From: Verrucomicrobiaceae bacterium
Lineage (GTDB): Bacteria > Verrucomicrobiota > Verrucomicrobiia > Verrucomicrobiales > Akkermansiaceae
Direction: 5' to 3'
DNA length: 64,000 bases
NCBI GenBank assembly: GCA_027491155.1
Contig: JAIXWR010000010.1
Span: 168,588-232,587 of the forward strand
Shown: positions 25,918 through 34,629 of the stretch, piece after piece
How positions within the stretch are numbered: position 1 is the first letter of the stretch
Layout of the letters: each line of letters begins with the position of its first letter
Notes under the pieces: model-generated
The model's input: only the letters and a program-made list of their open reading frames with translations
Told to the model about the DNA's origin: nothing
Database searches by the model: none
Position numbers and translations under genes: made by a program

Positions 25918-27342
25918 ATGAACATCCCCATCCTCCGCCTCGGCCACGAATACACTTCCTACGACCTGGTCGAACTCGACCTCGGCGGCGGTGAAACGCT
26001 GACCACCCACACCGCGAACCCCGGCCTCATCCGCCGCGACCTGCTCCAGATCACCAAGGCCAAGGCCGCCCTCGACGCGATCCCCGCCGACACCCTCGCG
26101 ACCTATTGCGAGCAGGCCGCCGAACTGTTCCTCCACGCCGATCTCCCCTGCGGCGATGCCGTCCACTCGCCCCAGCAGTATGTCGAAGCCCTTTCCGCGC
26201 TGACCCGGCTGCCGCACACCCTGGTCCGGATGAACATGGGCAAGATCCACGCCGCGATGTCGCAGGTCCGCACGGTGATCGACGGCCTGACCCGCAACAT
26301 GCCGCTGGAGATCTTCGACAAGGGCCTGACCCGCCTCGACGGCCTCACGATCAACTATTTCCCGACCACCTCGTCGCTCGGCGTCTCGCTTCCCAGCAAC
26401 GCGCCCGCCGTCAACTCGCTGTGGATCCCCGCCCCGGTGATGAAGATCCCGGTCCTCCTCAAGCCCGGCCGCGAGGACCCCTTCACCCCGCTGCGCATCG
26501 TCCAGGCGATGATCCAGGCCGGCTTCCCGAAGGAAGCCTTCGGCTACTACCCGACCACTCACGAGGGCGGCGACACCCTGCTCACCACCTGCGGCCGCGG
26601 CATTTCCTTCGGCAGCGATGCCACCGTGAAGAAGTACTCCGCCTTCCCCAGCATCCAGGTCCACGGCACCGGCCGCAGCAAGATCCTGATCGGCGAGGAC
26701 ATGGTCGACCGCTGGCCGGAGTTTCTCGACGTCATGGTCCAGTCGATCTCCGCCAACGGCGGCCGCTCCTGCATCAACACCTCCGCCATCCTCGTCCCGC
26801 GACTCCGCGACGAGATCGCGAACGCGCTCGCCGCCGAACTCGCAAAGATCGAGCCCCACGCCCGCGACCATCCCGACGCCCTGCTCTGCGGCTTCGCCAA
26901 CCCCGCGATGGCCGACGGCATCGACGCCCTGATCACCGCCCATCTCAAGGACTCCGGTGCCGAGGACATCACCGCCAAACACCGCATCGGGCCGCGGAAA
27001 GTGGAAGCCTTCGAACAGACCTACCTCTGCCCCACCCTCGTCGCCTGCACCGACAAGGACCATCCCCTCGCCAACACCGAGTTCATGTTCCCTTACGCCA
27101 GCATCGTCGAGATCCCGCAGGCCGAAATGCTCGCCAACATCGGCCAGACCCTCGTCGTTTCCGCCTTCACCGAGGACCCGCGTTTCATCGAGCAGCTCCT
27201 CCTCAGCCCCGACATCGAGCGCCTCAACCTCGGCACCTTCCCCACCAACCGCGTCCAGTGGGAACAACCCCACGAAGGCAACCTCTTCGAGTTCCTCTAC
27301 CACCGCCGCGCGATACAGGGAAACGTGGCGGTCGCGGTATGA
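25918..27342 (+). CDS. Aldehyde dehydrogenase-superfamily acyl-CoA reductase-like enzyme
   Basis: The 474-residue protein has the aldehyde dehydrogenase fold. The catalytic Cys285 lies in ANGGRSCINTS, the place of the usual GQxC motif. The N-terminal domain lacks the standard glutamate general-base motif, as in CoA-acylating and acyl-CoA-reducing members (LuxC-like). It would reduce an activated acyl group to an aldehyde using NAD(P)H. With the adenylating enzyme before it and an iron alcohol dehydrogenase after it, a carboxylate to aldehyde to alcohol route is plausible (inference). The start codon is seven bases after the shared leader repeat. Confidence 0.78.
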   Translation: MNIPILRLGHEYTSYDLVELDLGGGETLTTHTANPGLIRRDLLQITKAKAALDAIPADTLATYCEQAAELFLHADLPCGDAVHSPQQYVEALSALTRLPHTLVRMNMGKIHAAMSQVRTVIDGLTRNMPLEIFDKGLTRLDGLTINYFPTTSSLGVSLPSNAPAVNSLWIPAPVMKIPVLLKPGREDPFTPLRIVQAMIQAGFPKEAFGYYPTTHEGGDTLLTTCGRGISFGSDATVKKYSAFPSIQVHGTGRSKILIGEDMVDRWPEFLDVMVQSISANGGRSCINTSAILVPRLRDEIANALAAELAKIEPHARDHPDALLCGFANPAMADGIDALITAHLKDSGAEDITAKHRIGPRKVEAFEQTYLCPTLVACTDKDHPLANTEFMFPYASIVEIPQAEMLANIGQTLVVSAFTEDPRFIEQLLLSPDIERLNLGTFPTNRVQWEQPHEGNLFEFLYHRRAIQGNVAVAV

Positions 27343-27427
27343 AGCCATTGAACCACCGAGACTCCACGTCATCCAAGCTTTCAGGGAATTTCCCGGCCTC
27401 TGCCGCCTCTTTTTCACCGGTCTCAAA

Positions 27428-27452
27428 CTTGGCGTCCTTGGCGTCTTGGCGG
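27428..27452 (+). repeat. Tandem 9-bp repeat in spacer
   Basis: CTTGGCGTC is exactly duplicated (27428-27436 and 27437-27445) and followed by a partial third unit, TTGGCGG. It sits 15 bases before the alcohol dehydrogenase start inside a 124-bp spacer of mixed composition with no gene. Confidence 0.6.
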
Positions 27453-27466
27453 TTCACCCTTCTCTC

Positions 27467-28588
27467 ATGACACCCTTCGACGCCCGACCCAGCCCCCGCC
27501 TCGTCTTCGGCCCAGGACGTCTCGCCGAGCTGCCGGACTGCGTCGCCGTCCTTGGTGCGAAAAACGTGCTCCTCGTCACCGACCCCGGCATCGTCGCCGC
27601 CGGCCATGTCGCCCGCGCCACGGCCTTGCTCGAAGCCGCCGGGATCGCCGTCACCGTCTATCAAGGCTCCCACGTCAACCCGACCGAGTCCGACATCGAA
27701 GCCTGCCGCTCCTTCGCCGCCGACCTCCGGCCCGACGCCCTGATCGGCCTTGGCGGGGGAAGCAGCATGGACACCGCGAAAGGCTGCAATTTCCTCCTCC
27801 ACAACGGCGGCCGGATGTCCGACTACCGCGGCTACGGCCTCGCCAAGCAGGCGATGCTGCCCTTCATCGCCATCCCCACCACCGCCGGCACCGGCAGCGA
27901 ATGCCAGTCCTACGCCGTGGTCTCGCAGGACGGTTCCCACGAAAAGATGGCCTGCGGCGACCCGAAAGCCCTGGCCCGCGTCGCGATCCTCGATCCCGAG
28001 CTGACCCTCTCCCAGCCCCGCTCCGTCGCCACCCTGACCGCCCTCGACGCTCTCTCCCACGCCCTCGAGTCCGCCGTTTGCACCAAGCGCAACCCGGTCT
28101 CCAGCGCCTACTCCGGCGAGGCCTTCCGCCTCATTGCCTCCGCCATCCGCCCGGTGCTCGATGGCTCCGCGGACCTCGACACCCGCGGCCGCATGCTCCT
28201 CGGCGCCGCCCTCGCCGGTTCCGCCATCGAGAACAGCATGCTCGGCGCCGCCCACGCCACCGCCAACCCGCTCACCGCCCGCTTCGATCTCGCCCACGGC
28301 CACGCCGTCGCCCTGATGCTGCCCCACGTAGTCCGCCTCAACGCCACCGTCCCCGCCATCGCCGCCATCTACGACAAACTTAGTAGCCAGATCGGCGTAC
28401 CGCTCCTCCCTTGGCTTGAGGAAACCATCGCCCTCGCCCAACTCCCCCTGCCAGCGATCGATCCCGCCGCCATCCCCGAACTCGCCGAAGCCGCCACCCA
28501 CCAATGGACCGGCCGTTTCAATCCGGTGCCTCTCGACACCGCCGGCTTCGCCCAACTCTACACCGCCGCCATCCCGTCATGCCCATGA
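27467..28588 (+). CDS. Iron-containing alcohol dehydrogenase
   Basis: The 373-residue enzyme belongs to the group III (Fe-ADH) family. The cofactor motif IGLGGGSSMDTAKG is at about residues 94-107, IPTTAGTGSE follows, and the metal ligands are seen in LDALSHALES and in AHATANPL...DLAHGHAVALMLPHV. It interconverts an alcohol and an aldehyde or ketone with NAD(P)H. Given the neighbours it likely acts on the aldehyde made by the upstream enzyme (inference). The ATG at 27467 is the family start; the preceding spacer holds a 9-bp tandem repeat. Confidence 0.9.
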   Translation: MTPFDARPSPRLVFGPGRLAELPDCVAVLGAKNVLLVTDPGIVAAGHVARATALLEAAGIAVTVYQGSHVNPTESDIEACRSFAADLRPDALIGLGGGSSMDTAKGCNFLLHNGGRMSDYRGYGLAKQAMLPFIAIPTTAGTGSECQSYAVVSQDGSHEKMACGDPKALARVAILDPELTLSQPRSVATLTALDALSHALESAVCTKRNPVSSAYSGEAFRLIASAIRPVLDGSADLDTRGRMLLGAALAGSAIENSMLGAAHATANPLTARFDLAHGHAVALMLPHVVRLNATVPAIAAIYDKLSSQIGVPLLPWLEETIALAQLPLPAIDPAAIPELAEAATHQWTGRFNPVPLDTAGFAQLYTAAIPSCP

Positions 28589-28602
28589 GCATCAAGCCAC
28601 CT

Positions 28603-28680
28603 GGACTGCGGCAGCCCGCTGCCGCTTTGTTGCCACAGCCGCCCGGTAATATGGAGTGCTGCGGCACGACGCAGCTTTGG
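28603..28680 (+). repeat. REP-like double hairpin, family 2
   Basis: Two related units lie in direct order. The first holds GCGGCAGC-CC-GCTGCCGC (28608-28625), a perfect 8-bp hairpin followed by TTTG. The second begins GGAGTGC and holds GCTGCG...CGCAGC (28658-28675) followed by TTTGG. Both start with GGA[CG]TGC and end in GCTTT or GCAGCTTT, like the two arms at 35269-35469. The 224-bp spacer 28589-28812 has no other recognisable content. Confidence 0.65.
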
Positions 28681-28812
28681 CTCGGGGTTCAGACACTTGA
28701 CGATGTCGGCCACGAATCGCCCTGCCGGCCGATCCGCAGCCGACAAGGGGAGCCGGAAGTCACCCCAAGCGAAAGGGACGTCATGCCGTCGCACTCCATA
28801 GCCACCCGCTGC

Positions 28813-30021
28813 ATGCCATCCCCTTCAAATCCACGCTCTGGACCTTCGATCTTCCCCGTTCTCCCCCTCATCACCCTCCTCCTCGCCGCCTGTGACAAAC
28901 CTCAGCCCGCCGGCACCACCGCGGCCCCGGTCGAGAAAGCCCCGCCCGCCCTCACCGACTGGCCGGTCACCCGCGGCGGCCCGCAGCTCCAGGGCCGCGT
29001 TGCCACCACCCTGTTCCGTTCCCCCGTCATCGAGTGGACCCACGACCTCGGTGCCCCTTGCGTCGCCGAAGCCGCCGTCGCCGAGGGCGCCATCGTCGTC
29101 GGCGACGTGATGGGAAACATCCACTGCATCGACCTCGCCACCCGCAAGTCCCGCTGGACCCATGAAACCGGCGACACCATCCAGGCCGCTCCCGCCATTT
29201 CGAACGGCCGCGTTTTCGTCGGCTCCGGCGACGAGAGCTTCCTAGCGCTCGACCTCAAGACCGGCGACAAGATCTGGTCGGTCCAGGGCGCCGAGAAGTT
29301 CTCCTCCGCCGCCAGCATCGTCACCGCACCCGACGGCTCCGCCGAATGGGTCCTCGTCAACGGCTACGACGGCATCACCCGCTGCCTGCTCGCCACCGAC
29401 GGCTCCGAGGTCTGGACCTACAAGACCGACGACTACATCAACGGCACCCCCGCCGTCATCGACGGCCGGCTGGTCGCCTTCGGCGGCTGCGACAAGGTTA
29501 TCCACGTGCTCAACCTCGCCGACGGGAAGCTCGTCAACAAGGTGGCCACCGAGGCCCAGATCACCAACTCCGTCGCCACTTCCGGCACCACGATCTACTG
29601 CGGCAATCACGCCAACCAGGTCATCGCCGCCGACGCCGGGACCGAGACGCTCCAGTGGACCTACCAGCCCGGTGAGTTCCCCTTCTTCACCGCCCCGGCC
29701 GTGGATGACGCCCGGGTCTACATCGGCTGCCGCGACAAGGCCCTCCACGCCATCCACCGCGCCGACGGCAAGCCCGGCTGGACCTTCAAGACCGGCGGCC
29801 GCGTCGAAAGCTCGCCACTCGCCTTCGACGACGCCATCGTCTTCGGTTCCAACGACGGCCGCCTCTACGCCGCCGATCCCGCTGACGGCACCGAGCTCTG
29901 GCGCCTCGACCTCGGCGAAGATCTCACCGCTTCCCCCGCATTCGCCCAAGGCCGCCTGATCATCGGCGGTGGCAAGGGCACCCTTTTCGTGATATCGGAG
30001 GGAAAACCTGCTGCCCACTGA
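28813..30021 (+). CDS. PQQ-like beta-propeller lipoprotein
   Basis: From 28813 the 402-residue product has a hydrophobic stretch ending in the lipobox LLLAAC, then GTTAAPVEKAPPALTDW and a propeller close in type to BamB (blades with NIHCIDLATRKSRWTHE, FLALDLKTGDKIW and RLYAADPADGTELWRL). A second ATG at 28783 has a better ribosome site (AAAGGG five bases before) but gives a longer N-region; either could be used. It is the only propeller of the window with a lipid anchor. Its place inside the aromatic gene run suggests an envelope role there, but that is a guess. Confidence 0.82.
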   Translation: MPSPSNPRSGPSIFPVLPLITLLLAACDKPQPAGTTAAPVEKAPPALTDWPVTRGGPQLQGRVATTLFRSPVIEWTHDLGAPCVAEAAVAEGAIVVGDVMGNIHCIDLATRKSRWTHETGDTIQAAPAISNGRVFVGSGDESFLALDLKTGDKIWSVQGAEKFSSAASIVTAPDGSAEWVLVNGYDGITRCLLATDGSEVWTYKTDDYINGTPAVIDGRLVAFGGCDKVIHVLNLADGKLVNKVATEAQITNSVATSGTTIYCGNHANQVIAADAGTETLQWTYQPGEFPFFTAPAVDDARVYIGCRDKALHAIHRADGKPGWTFKTGGRVESSPLAFDDAIVFGSNDGRLYAADPADGTELWRLDLGEDLTASPAFAQGRLIIGGGKGTLFVISEGKPAAH

Positions 30022-30050
30022 TCCATCGATCCACTACCCCTTTTGCGATC

Positions 30051-31382
30051 ATGTCCGACACCACCGCCACTCCGCCCCCGTCGCACGCCACCCGGGCCGG
30101 TAACTACTTCATCTCGAACTACCCGCCCTTCTCGTTCTGGTCGGAGGACAATGCCGCCGCGGTCGAGGAAGCCTACGCCACCCCGCACGCCGGCACCCCG
30201 CCCGCCCTTGGCCTCTACCATCACATCCCGTTCTGCCGGAAGCGCTGCCACTTCTGCTACTTCCGCGTCTACACCGACAAGAACGCGGAGCAAATCAAGC
30301 ACTACCTCGATTGCACGATCCGCGAGCTGGAAATGATGGCCCGCAAGCCGCTCATCGCCGGCCGCAAGCCCCACTTCATCTACTTCGGCGGCGGCACCCC
30401 GTCCTACCTTTCCCCCGACCAGCTCGTCGATCTCACCGACCGCATGAAGGCGCTGCTTCCCTGGGACGCCGCCGAGGAAATCGCCTTCGAAGCCGAGCCC
30501 GGCACGCTCAATCCCAACAAGGTCAAGGCGATCAAGGACATCGGCGTCACCCGCCTTTCCCTCGGCATCGAGAACTTCGACGACCGCATCCTGGAGATCA
30601 ACGGCCGCGCCCATCGCACCAAGGAAGTCTGGCGCGCCTACGAACGCATCCGCGCCGAAGGCTTCGACCAGGTGAACATCGACCTGATCGCCGGCATGCT
30701 CGAGGAAACCGAGGAGAACTGGCAAAACAACATCGCCAGGACCCTCGAACTCCAGCCCGACAGCGTGACGATCTATCAGATGGAGGTCCCCTACAACACG
30801 GGCATCTACAAGGAGATGAAGGCAAGCGGCAGCCTCGTCGCGCCGATCGCGGACTGGGAAACCAAGCGCCGCTGGGTGAAGGAGGCCTTCGCCGCGCTCG
30901 AAGCCAACGGCTACACCATCAGCTCCGGCTACACCGCGGTGAAGAACCCGGAGCGCACCAAGTTCCTCTACCGTGACTCGCTGTGGGGCGGCGCCGACCT
31001 GCTCGGCCTCGGCGTGGCGTCCTTCTCCCACGCCAAGGGCGTCCACTACCAGAACCTCACCGAGATCGACGACTACGACGCCGCCATCGCCGCCGGCCGC
31101 ATGCCGATCAAGCGAGCGCTCAAGACCACGGAAGAGGAGCGCATGATCCGCGAGTTCATCCTCCAGATGAAACTCGGCCGCGTGAAGGCCGCCTACTTCC
31201 GCGACAAGTTCGGCGTCGATGTCCTTGAACGCTTCGCCGCCCCGCTCGCCCAGATCCAGTCCGAAGGACTCCTCAACATCGAGGACTCCGCCATCGTCCT
31301 CACCCGCGACGGCCTGCTCTGCGTCGACAACCTCCTCCACGACTTTTTCCTGCCGCACCACCACACGGATAAGATCGTCTGA
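30051..31382 (+). CDS. Radical SAM protein, HemW/coproporphyrinogen oxidase-like
   Basis: The 443-residue protein carries the CRKRCHFC cluster motif (Cys62, 66, 69; CxxxCxxC) preceded by LYHHIPF, then IYFGGGTPSYL, FEAEPGTL and RLSLGIENFDDRILEINGR, all as in the HemN/HemW family. The C-terminal HemN domain is present (about 330-420). HemW proteins are haem chaperones, and other members act in methyl or radical transfer on aromatic rings, so the actual reaction is open. The stop is immediately followed (0 nt) by the chorismate-lyase-like gene, indicating translational coupling. Confidence 0.87.
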   Translation: MSDTTATPPPSHATRAGNYFISNYPPFSFWSEDNAAAVEEAYATPHAGTPPALGLYHHIPFCRKRCHFCYFRVYTDKNAEQIKHYLDCTIRELEMMARKPLIAGRKPHFIYFGGGTPSYLSPDQLVDLTDRMKALLPWDAAEEIAFEAEPGTLNPNKVKAIKDIGVTRLSLGIENFDDRILEINGRAHRTKEVWRAYERIRAEGFDQVNIDLIAGMLEETEENWQNNIARTLELQPDSVTIYQMEVPYNTGIYKEMKASGSLVAPIADWETKRRWVKEAFAALEANGYTISSGYTAVKNPERTKFLYRDSLWGGADLLGLGVASFSHAKGVHYQNLTEIDDYDAAIAAGRMPIKRALKTTEEERMIREFILQMKLGRVKAAYFRDKFGVDVLERFAAPLAQIQSEGLLNIEDSAIVLTRDGLLCVDNLLHDFFLPHHHTDKIV

Positions 31383-31928
31383 ATGGAACTCGCCCCACCC
31401 ACGCTCCCCGCGGAACTCGCACCCCTCCTCGCCGTCTCCCCGCTCGGCGAGACCCCGCTTGCGTGGATCCCGGCCACCGAGGTCCCCGCTCCCTATCGGC
31501 AGCTCCTCGTCCACGACCACGACATGACCTCGGAACTCGCCGCCTTCCACCGCGACGAGATCACCCTCGAAGTCCTCCATTCCCGCCAATCCGGCGACAC
31601 CTACCTCCGCGAGGTCGTCCTCCACACAGCCACCTCTGGCACCCCGGTCGAATACGGCCTGATCGAAATCCAGCTCGCCTCTTTTCCCGCCGATCTCCGC
31701 CCGCTGATCCTCGCCGGCCGCACTCCGCTCGGTGCCATCCTCAACGCCTCCGGCCTCGCCTACCGGAGCGAACCCCAGGGCTTCTTCACCGTCCCCGCCG
31801 AGGCCCTCAGCCGCATTTTTTCTCCATCTCCGGGTGGCGCGGTCCTATTCGGACGCTACAATCACCTGATCTGCGGCGAAAACACCTGCCTCGCCCGAAT
31901 CCTCGAAATTCTTCCCACCGATCACTGA
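31383..31928 (+). CDS. Chorismate-lyase-like (UbiC-fold) protein
   Basis: The 181-residue protein follows the chorismate lyase pattern: LLVHDHDMTSELAAF at the entry of the fold, TYLREVVLHT with the Arg that binds the substrate carboxylate in UbiC, GRTPLGAIL, and a C-terminal LFGRYNHLICG with a Glu in the last strand. UbiC cleaves chorismate to 4-hydroxybenzoate and pyruvate. Sequence similarity is weak, so this is a fold-level call with likely related chemistry. It starts directly after the radical SAM stop. Its last codons run into the family 1 repeat, which supplies the stop. Confidence 0.58.
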   Translation: MELAPPTLPAELAPLLAVSPLGETPLAWIPATEVPAPYRQLLVHDHDMTSELAAFHRDEITLEVLHSRQSGDTYLREVVLHTATSGTPVEYGLIEIQLASFPADLRPLILAGRTPLGAILNASGLAYRSEPQGFFTVPAEALSRIFSPSPGGAVLFGRYNHLICGENTCLARILEILPTDH

Positions 31929-32002
31929 CCTGTCCTCCGCAGCCTTCCTGGCCTTCGTAGCATTCGCGAAGTAGGCGGCGAAGGAGGATCACTCGGCACT
32001 TT
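31926..32002 (+). repeat. Hairpin repeat, family 1, long copy with 13-bp leader
   Basis: The block begins CTGACCTGTCCTCCGCAGCC, contains CCTTCGTAGCATTCGCGAAG (an inner hairpin pairing CTTCG with CGAAG) and ends GGCGAAGGAGGATCACTCGG followed by CACTTT. Both ends match the copy at 25868-25910; the middle adds about 35 bases that resemble the hairpins beside the GIY-YIG gene. ATCACTCGGCACT again lies just before a start codon (32010). Confidence 0.72.
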
Positions 32003-32009
32003 CACCACC

Positions 32010-33266
32010 ATGACCGACTACGACGCCATCATCATCGGCGGCGGCCCCGCCGGCTCCACCGCGGCCACCCTCCTCGCCGGCAAGGGTCACCGTGTCCTGC
32101 TGCTCGAGAAGGAAACCTTCCCCCGCTACCACGTGGGCGAGTCCCTGATGCCCTTCTGCTGGTTCACGCTCAACCGCCTCGGCGTGATCGACCGCATGAA
32201 CGAGATCGGCTTCGTCCGCAAAAGCTCGGTCCAGTTCGCCACCACCGACGGCCGCATTTCCGCACCCTTTTACTTCTTCCAGCACTTCGACCACCCCGCC
32301 GCCACCACCTGGCAGGTCGAGCGCAAGGACTTCGACCTCATGCTCCTCGACAACGCCCGCTCGAAAGGCGTCGAGGTCCGCGAGAACACCACCGTCCTCG
32401 ACTTCCTCCGCACCGGCGACCGCATCTCCGGCGTCCGCGCCCGCACCGGCGAAGGCGAGCCTTTCGAAGTCCAAGCACCGGTCACCCTCGACTGCACCGG
32501 CCGCGACGCACTCTACCAGCGCAAGCACGGCACCCGCAAACGCGACCCGAAATTGAACAAGGTCTCCATCTGGACCCTTTTCCAAGACGCCAAGCGCGAC
32601 CCCGGCCTCGACGAAGGGGCCACCACGATCGCCTACCTGCCGGGAGGCGGCTGGTTCTGGAACATCCCGCTGCGCAACGGCGTCGTGAGCTCCGGCATCG
32701 TCGCCGAGCGCGACTACCTCTTCCGCCCCGGCGAAACCCGCGACCCCGCCGAAATCTACGCCCGCGAGATCGAGAACAACGCCTGGATCAAGGACCACCT
32801 CTCCCAAGGCCGGCAGTTCGGCGAATACTGGGTCACCGGCGAATATTCCTACCGCGCCGAACACTGCGCGACCGATGGGCTCCTGCTGGTCGGCGACGCG
32901 TTCGCCTTCCTCGATCCCGTCTTCTCTTCCGGCGTCTTCCTCGCGCTGAAGTCCGGGGAAATGGCGGCCGATGCCGTCGATGCCGCCCTTGAAAAAGGCG
33001 ACACCTCGGCCACCGCCTTCGCCACCTATGGCGAGGAGCTCTGCGGTCACATCGAGACCATGCGCCGCATCGTCTACGCCTTCTACGACCCCGAGTTCAG
33101 CTTCGCCAAGCTCATCCGCCAATACCCCGATCTCCGCGGCCGGCTGACTGACGTGCTGATCGGTAACATCGATGGCAAGGACTACCACGACCTCATGCAG
33201 GCCATATCCCAACTCGCCGAACTCCCCGAGCCCCTCGACTACGGCCGGGTGCCGGCGGCGGTGTGA
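32010..33266 (+). CDS. FAD-dependent oxidoreductase, flavin halogenase-like
   Basis: The 418-residue protein has the N-terminal FAD motif IIIGGGPAGSTAA, the HVGESLMP segment, TWQVERKDFD and the GDAFAFLDPVFSSG block of the halogenase/geranylgeranyl-reductase superfamily. The WxWxIP halogenase motif is present as WFWNIP (about 214-219). The lysine that forms the chlorinating species in true halogenases cannot be placed with certainty, so a monooxygenase, desaturase or reductase role on an aromatic or polyene substrate is equally possible. It follows the leader repeat shared with the aldehyde dehydrogenase and ABC permease genes. Confidence 0.8.
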   Translation: MTDYDAIIIGGGPAGSTAATLLAGKGHRVLLLEKETFPRYHVGESLMPFCWFTLNRLGVIDRMNEIGFVRKSSVQFATTDGRISAPFYFFQHFDHPAATTWQVERKDFDLMLLDNARSKGVEVRENTTVLDFLRTGDRISGVRARTGEGEPFEVQAPVTLDCTGRDALYQRKHGTRKRDPKLNKVSIWTLFQDAKRDPGLDEGATTIAYLPGGGWFWNIPLRNGVVSSGIVAERDYLFRPGETRDPAEIYAREIENNAWIKDHLSQGRQFGEYWVTGEYSYRAEHCATDGLLLVGDAFAFLDPVFSSGVFLALKSGEMAADAVDAALEKGDTSATAFATYGEELCGHIETMRRIVYAFYDPEFSFAKLIRQYPDLRGRLTDVLIGNIDGKDYHDLMQAISQLAELPEPLDYGRVPAAV

Positions 33267-33305
33267 GTCCGACCTTTGAGCCCAAGGGGGTGGAAGCAGT
33301 TTCTT

Positions 33306-33338
33306 GTCTTCCGTCTTGAGTCTTGCAGTCTTGGGTCT
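33306..33338 (+). repeat. GTCTT tandem repeat in spacer
   Basis: GTCTT occurs at 33306, 33313, 33320 and 33328, with a last partial unit at 33335, so the period is 7-8 bases. The tract ends five bases before the glycosyltransferase start codon. The strand bias (T-rich on +) would leave an unstructured U-rich leader. Confidence 0.55.
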
Positions 33339-33342
33339 CCCG

Positions 33343-34626
33343 ATGAACCTCGCCTTCCTCACCCCCGGCACCGGCTCCTACTACTGCGGGGCCTGCATGC
33401 GCGACAACGCCCTCGCGAAGTCGCTGCATGCCGCCGGCCACCAGGTCTCGCTGCTGCCGATGTATCTGCCGCTGCAGCTCGACGAGGAAAAGCACGCCCA
33501 GGCCGGCAACCCGATCTTCTTCGGCGGGATCAACGTCTTCCTCCAACAGAAGCTCCCGATTTTCCGCCACCTCCCGGACTGGTTCCACAAGCTCCTCAAC
33601 CACTCCGGCCTGCTCCGCTCCGCCGCCAAGCGCAGCCACATGACCTCCGCCCGCGAGCACGGCGAGATGGCGCTTGAAATGCTCCGCATCGAAAGCAGCC
33701 CCTTCGGCAAGGAACTGGACAAGCTGATCGACTTCCTCGCCAGCGAGAAGCCCGACGTCCTCTGCCTCGGCACCGCCCTTCAGGCCGGCATGATCCGCGA
33801 ACTGAAGCGCCGCCTCGGCGTGAAGATCATCTGCACCTTTCAGGGCGAGGACAGCTTCCTCGACGGCCTCCCGGAGCCCTTCAAAAGCGACTGCTGGAAT
33901 GAACTCCGCATCCGCCTCGCCGATGCCGACCTGCTCGTCGCCCCCAGCCAGTTCTATGCCGAGCTGATGCGCCGCCGCTTCAAGGCCCCGGACCTCCGGA
34001 TCGAGATCATGCCCAACGGCATCGACCTCGAAGGCTACCGCGTCAGCAAGCTGCCCGCCGATCCGCCGGTCATCGGCTACCTCGCCCGGATGATCCGGGA
34101 AAAAGGTGTCCACCATTTCGTCGAAGCCTTCATCCACCTCCGCAAGCAACTCAAGCACGCCGACGCCCGCGCCCACATCGCCGGTGCCGTCACCGCAGGC
34201 GACCAGAAGCTCGTCGCCGAACTCCAACAGAAACTGACCGCCGCCGGCCTCGCGGACCAGGTCACCTGGTCGCCCAACATCTCCCGCGAGGAGAAGGCCG
34301 ACCTGCTTGCCGCGCTCACCATCTTCAGCGTCCCCGCGACCTACCCCGAAGCCTTCGGCCTCTACACCGTCGAAGCCCTCGCCAGCGGCGTCCCGCTGGT
34401 CCAGCCCGATGCCTCGTCGTTCCAGGAAATCATCGCCACCAGCCAAGCCGGCATCCTCGTCCCGCCCGGCGATCCCGCCGCACTCGCCGCCGCCTGGCAC
34501 GATCTCCTTTCCCGTCCCGAGCGCCTGAAAGAACTCGGCGAAAACGGTCGCCGCGCTGCGGAGCAATCCTATAGCGTTGCCGCCATGCGGGATCGATTCC
34601 TCGCCCTCGCCCAATCGATCGTTTGA
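33343..34626 (+). CDS. GT4-family glycosyltransferase
   Basis: The 427-residue enzyme is a GT-B glycosyltransferase. The N-terminal domain has LTPGTGSYYCGACMRDNALA, typical of a GT4 subgroup that keeps a Cys pair there. The C-terminal nucleotide-sugar domain shows IGYLARMIREKGVH and the EX7E-like pattern in PEAFGLYTVEALASGVPLV. It has no membrane segment. It probably adds a sugar to a lipid or small-molecule acceptor. The gene is followed three bases later by a tiny membrane protein gene. Confidence 0.88.
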   Translation: MNLAFLTPGTGSYYCGACMRDNALAKSLHAAGHQVSLLPMYLPLQLDEEKHAQAGNPIFFGGINVFLQQKLPIFRHLPDWFHKLLNHSGLLRSAAKRSHMTSAREHGEMALEMLRIESSPFGKELDKLIDFLASEKPDVLCLGTALQAGMIRELKRRLGVKIICTFQGEDSFLDGLPEPFKSDCWNELRIRLADADLLVAPSQFYAELMRRRFKAPDLRIEIMPNGIDLEGYRVSKLPADPPVIGYLARMIREKGVHHFVEAFIHLRKQLKHADARAHIAGAVTAGDQKLVAELQQKLTAAGLADQVTWSPNISREEKADLLAALTIFSVPATYPEAFGLYTVEALASGVPLVQPDASSFQEIIATSQAGILVPPGDPAALAAAWHDLLSRPERLKELGENGRRAAEQSYSVAAMRDRFLALAQSIV

Positions 34627-34629
34627 TCC

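Noticed and set aside
28504..28812. N-terminal extension of the PQQ-like lipoprotein through the REP region
   Set aside because: The added 100 residues come from repeat sequence and would bury the signal peptide.
33306..33338. CRISPR-like repeat array
   Set aside because: Units are only 5 bases with 2-3 base gaps, no spacers and no cas genes in the window.
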